A DNA stretch of 64,000 bases from JAGVIE01 sp964520905. Its GTDB lineage: Bacteria > Bacteroidota > Ignavibacteria > UBA10030 > SZUA-254. Positions 62,476 to 64,000 of this stretch are shown here, one piece after another. Location of the stretch: the NCBI GenBank assembly GCA_964520905.1, contig CAZFQL010000017.1, forward strand, positions 31,779-95,778, read 5' to 3'. The notes under the pieces are model-generated. The model was not told where the DNA came from and did not search any database. It worked only from the letters and a program-made list of their open reading frames with translations. The first letter of the stretch is position 1; each line of letters begins with the position of its first letter. Made by a program: the position numbers and the translations under genes.

Positions 62476-63834
62476 CTATTTTGTTGAACCCGAAACCGTT
62501 TCTAAACCGTGACCATACGGTCCGGTTTCCCTTCTTCTCAACAAGAACGCGAAGAACAACCCAAAAATTCCGAGGCACGAGAATATCCACATACCAAGCG
62601 TGTACCCACCAGGATTTGCCGCGCTCGCACCTGAGAAATCATTAGACCAACCGATAAGCAGATTGAATCCGAACAGTCCGATATTCTGTATCATAGTCAT
62701 TAATCCATACGCGGTACCTAATTTTTTTGGATCGACAATGTAAGCTACTGAGGGCCACATGACGGCGGGAATCAGCGAAAATGCAATCCCCATCAACGAC
62801 ATCGGAATAATAAGATACACAGGAATGCTCGAATGGATGTCGAAAAAATCGAGATTGATGTTGACGAATCCGGACAATCCTAACGGTGCCGCTAAATCGA
62901 CTTTGTACGCCATGATGAGGTACACGGGGATGATGAGCAGCGAGCCAAACATCATCAAGAGAGAGCGCTTCCCGATCTTATCCGCTAATAATCCAAACAG
63001 CGGTGTGAAGATCATCGCTGCGAAAGTCAGCAGGCTCGAAAGATTTCCGCCAACCTCACGCGTTGTACCATGAGCTTCTTGAAAAAACTTGATTGCAAAT
63101 GTTTGGAACGGAAACATTGCCGAATAAAATGTAACGCACAGCGCGGTGATGTACCAGAACGAAACTCCGAATTTAAAAATTTCTTTTATCTCGATTTTAT
63201 CTTGGTTGCCTTCTTTTCCTATCGCGAATTTTTTATTCGCATAAACATCCATAAAGTAATAAACGATAATACAAACAACCGCAAACACTCCCGCCCCAAC
63301 CGTAATCCAAAGCGGCGACTGCCAGTAATCGTATAAACTTCTACCCCACGATGGCGCGTTCAATGCCATGAAAGAGCCAAGACGCGCTATTGTCAGGTTC
63401 AGCCCGAAAGCAAAAGATAACTGTTTCCCCCTGAACCATTTGGCAAGGATTGTTGTAATCGCAACGATCATCGACTCGGCGCCGAGACCGAAGATGAGCC
63501 GCCCGGCAGCCATCGTATAAATATTCCCCTGCACCACCGTAACAAGCGCACCCAACATGATAAGAACTGTGAAGATAAAAACAGATTTACGTGTACCGAT
63601 TCTATCGATTATGATACCGCCGATCAGAACCATAATGATGTTGGGGAAACTGTAGATCCCATTCAACAAACCAATTTCGGAATCAGAAAAACCGAGCTGT
63701 GCTTTGAGAACATCGGCAAGCGGACTGATGCTATCGTAAATATAATAATTACCGAACATCGCTAAGCTGATGAACAAAAGCGCTATCCAGCGGAAGAAAG
63801 TTGAAGGTTGGGGACGTGTAAGTGATTGATTCAT
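62476..63834 (-). CDS. MFS transporter, MFSD1-like
   Basis: 452 residues with 12 predicted membrane helices. The first half shows SEIGLLNGIYSFPNIIMVLIGG, then IDRIGTRKSVFIFT (MFS motif A region), and the distinctive GLGAESMIVAITTILAKWFRGKQLSFAFGLNLTIARLGS, which is like eukaryotic MFSD1. In animals MFSD1 carries dipeptides out of lysosomes. Position beside an aminopeptidase gene fits peptide uptake and cleavage. The substrate is an inference. Confidence 0.88.
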   Translation of the reverse strand: MNQSLTRPQPSTFFRWIALLFISLAMFGNYYIYDSISPLADVLKAQLGFSDSEIGLLNGIYSFPNIIMVLIGGIIIDRIGTRKSVFIFTVLIMLGALVTVVQGNIYTMAAGRLIFGLGAESMIVAITTILAKWFRGKQLSFAFGLNLTIARLGSFMALNAPSWGRSLYDYWQSPLWITVGAGVFAVVCIIVYYFMDVYANKKFAIGKEGNQDKIEIKEIFKFGVSFWYITALCVTFYSAMFPFQTFAIKFFQEAHGTTREVGGNLSSLLTFAAMIFTPLFGLLADKIGKRSLLMMFGSLLIIPVYLIMAYKVDLAAPLGLSGFVNINLDFFDIHSSIPVYLIIPMSLMGIAFSLIPAVMWPSVAYIVDPKKLGTAYGLMTMIQNIGLFGFNLLIGWSNDFSGASAANPGGYTLGMWIFSCLGIFGLFFAFLLRRRETGPYGHGLETVSGSTK

Positions 63835-63903
63835 TACGAAATTGAATTAATTGTAAGATTTATTTTCTTAAAAATAGCCAAAATTTGGGGAAGAAGCAAA
63901 GTA

Positions 63904-63932
63904 TTGACTCTTAAGATTATTATTGCTATTTT
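63904..63932 (+). promoter_or_regulatory. Possible plus-strand promoter leading out of the window
   Basis: TTGACT, a 17-base spacer, TATTTT. It may serve a gene to the right of the window. The AT-rich context makes chance possible. Confidence 0.3.
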
Positions 63933-64000
63933 TTTACATTCATTCCAAAATGATCTTGCCCCGATTTTCTGGACAATAAGTTAAGAGAAAAGATACAATT

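Noticed and set aside
1..64000. CRISPR arrays, rRNA or tRNA genes, riboswitches
   Set aside because: No regularly spaced direct repeats, no tRNA T-loop/cloverleaf patterns and no rRNA-like stretches were noticed; a covariance search would be needed to exclude small RNAs.

Overview
The window reads as chromosome from a Gram-negative member of the Bacteroidota/Ignavibacteria (FCB) side of the tree. The evidence is a type IX secretion C-terminal sorting domain (motif QNYPNPFNP, protein ending at 55480), lipid A genes (lpxB, lpxK), pyruvate phosphate dikinase, lipoprotein signals, and several stand-alone four-helix-bundle (S23/23S-IVS type) genes and a GxxExxY gene of the kind scattered through such genomes. 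No rRNA, tRNA, CRISPR array, transposase or integrase was recognised. Most genes lie on the minus strand. The plus-strand exceptions are the signalling genes at the left edge, an island of small genes at 36.6-39.6 kb, and one E1 dehydrogenase gene.

Layout. 0-3.2 kb (+): the end of a PAS histidine kinase, a LuxR-type response regulator and a stand-alone receiver. 3.4-7.4 kb (-): a compact four-gene operon with its own promoter and terminator, encoding two paralogous D-Ala-D-Ala-ligase-like ATP-grasp proteins, a GNAT acetyltransferase and a lysine 2,3-aminomutase. It looks like a small beta-lysine peptide/amide pathway and is the best candidate for an undescribed system. 7.5-27.6 kb (-): a long co-directional housekeeping run (recG, gpsA, plsY, ispD, queA, ppdK, a glutamine-amidotransferase-like hydrolase, lpxK, lpxB, a methyltransferase, a MtnX-like phosphatase, smc, an unusual GH2-membrane fusion, tpiA). 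27.6-36.4 kb (-): sucC, pruA, a DinB-like gene, a GH3-beta-lactamase lipoprotein and a GlcNAc-kinase-like gene, interrupted by two S23 genes and one GxxExxY gene, each bounded by inverted repeats. 36.4-39.7 kb (+): a cassette-like island of six small intact genes plus a truncated hepT, with related ~50-bp hairpin repeats after three of them. 39.7-54 kb: folD, a frameshifted S23 gene, a YmdB-like phosphodiesterase, the E1 alpha-beta fusion, ispG, a rhomboid protease, pgk, a nucleotidyltransferase pair, gap, a membrane glycosyltransferase-like protein, comF and uvrB. 54-58.3 kb: a gene bounded by 15-bp inverted repeats that resemble integron core sites, a fibronectin-III relic, a T9SS cargo protein and a truncated secreted protein. 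58.3-64 kb (-): a MacB-like permease, a MacA-like adaptor, a DUF2203 protein, an M29-type aminopeptidase and an MFSD1-like transporter.

How the genes work together. Central carbon flow is represented by gap/pgk/tpiA, PPDK, sucC and pruA. Envelope lipid synthesis is represented by gpsA/plsY and lpxB/lpxK, isoprenoid precursors by ispD/ispG, and genome maintenance by recG/smc/uvrB. GH3 plus the GlcNAc kinase suggest amino-sugar recycling. Superimposed on this background is a recurring theme: short accessory reading frames inserted between housekeeping genes and bracketed by hairpins or inverted repeats (S23 genes, GxxExxY, the island repeats, and the 54.2-55.1 kb gene).
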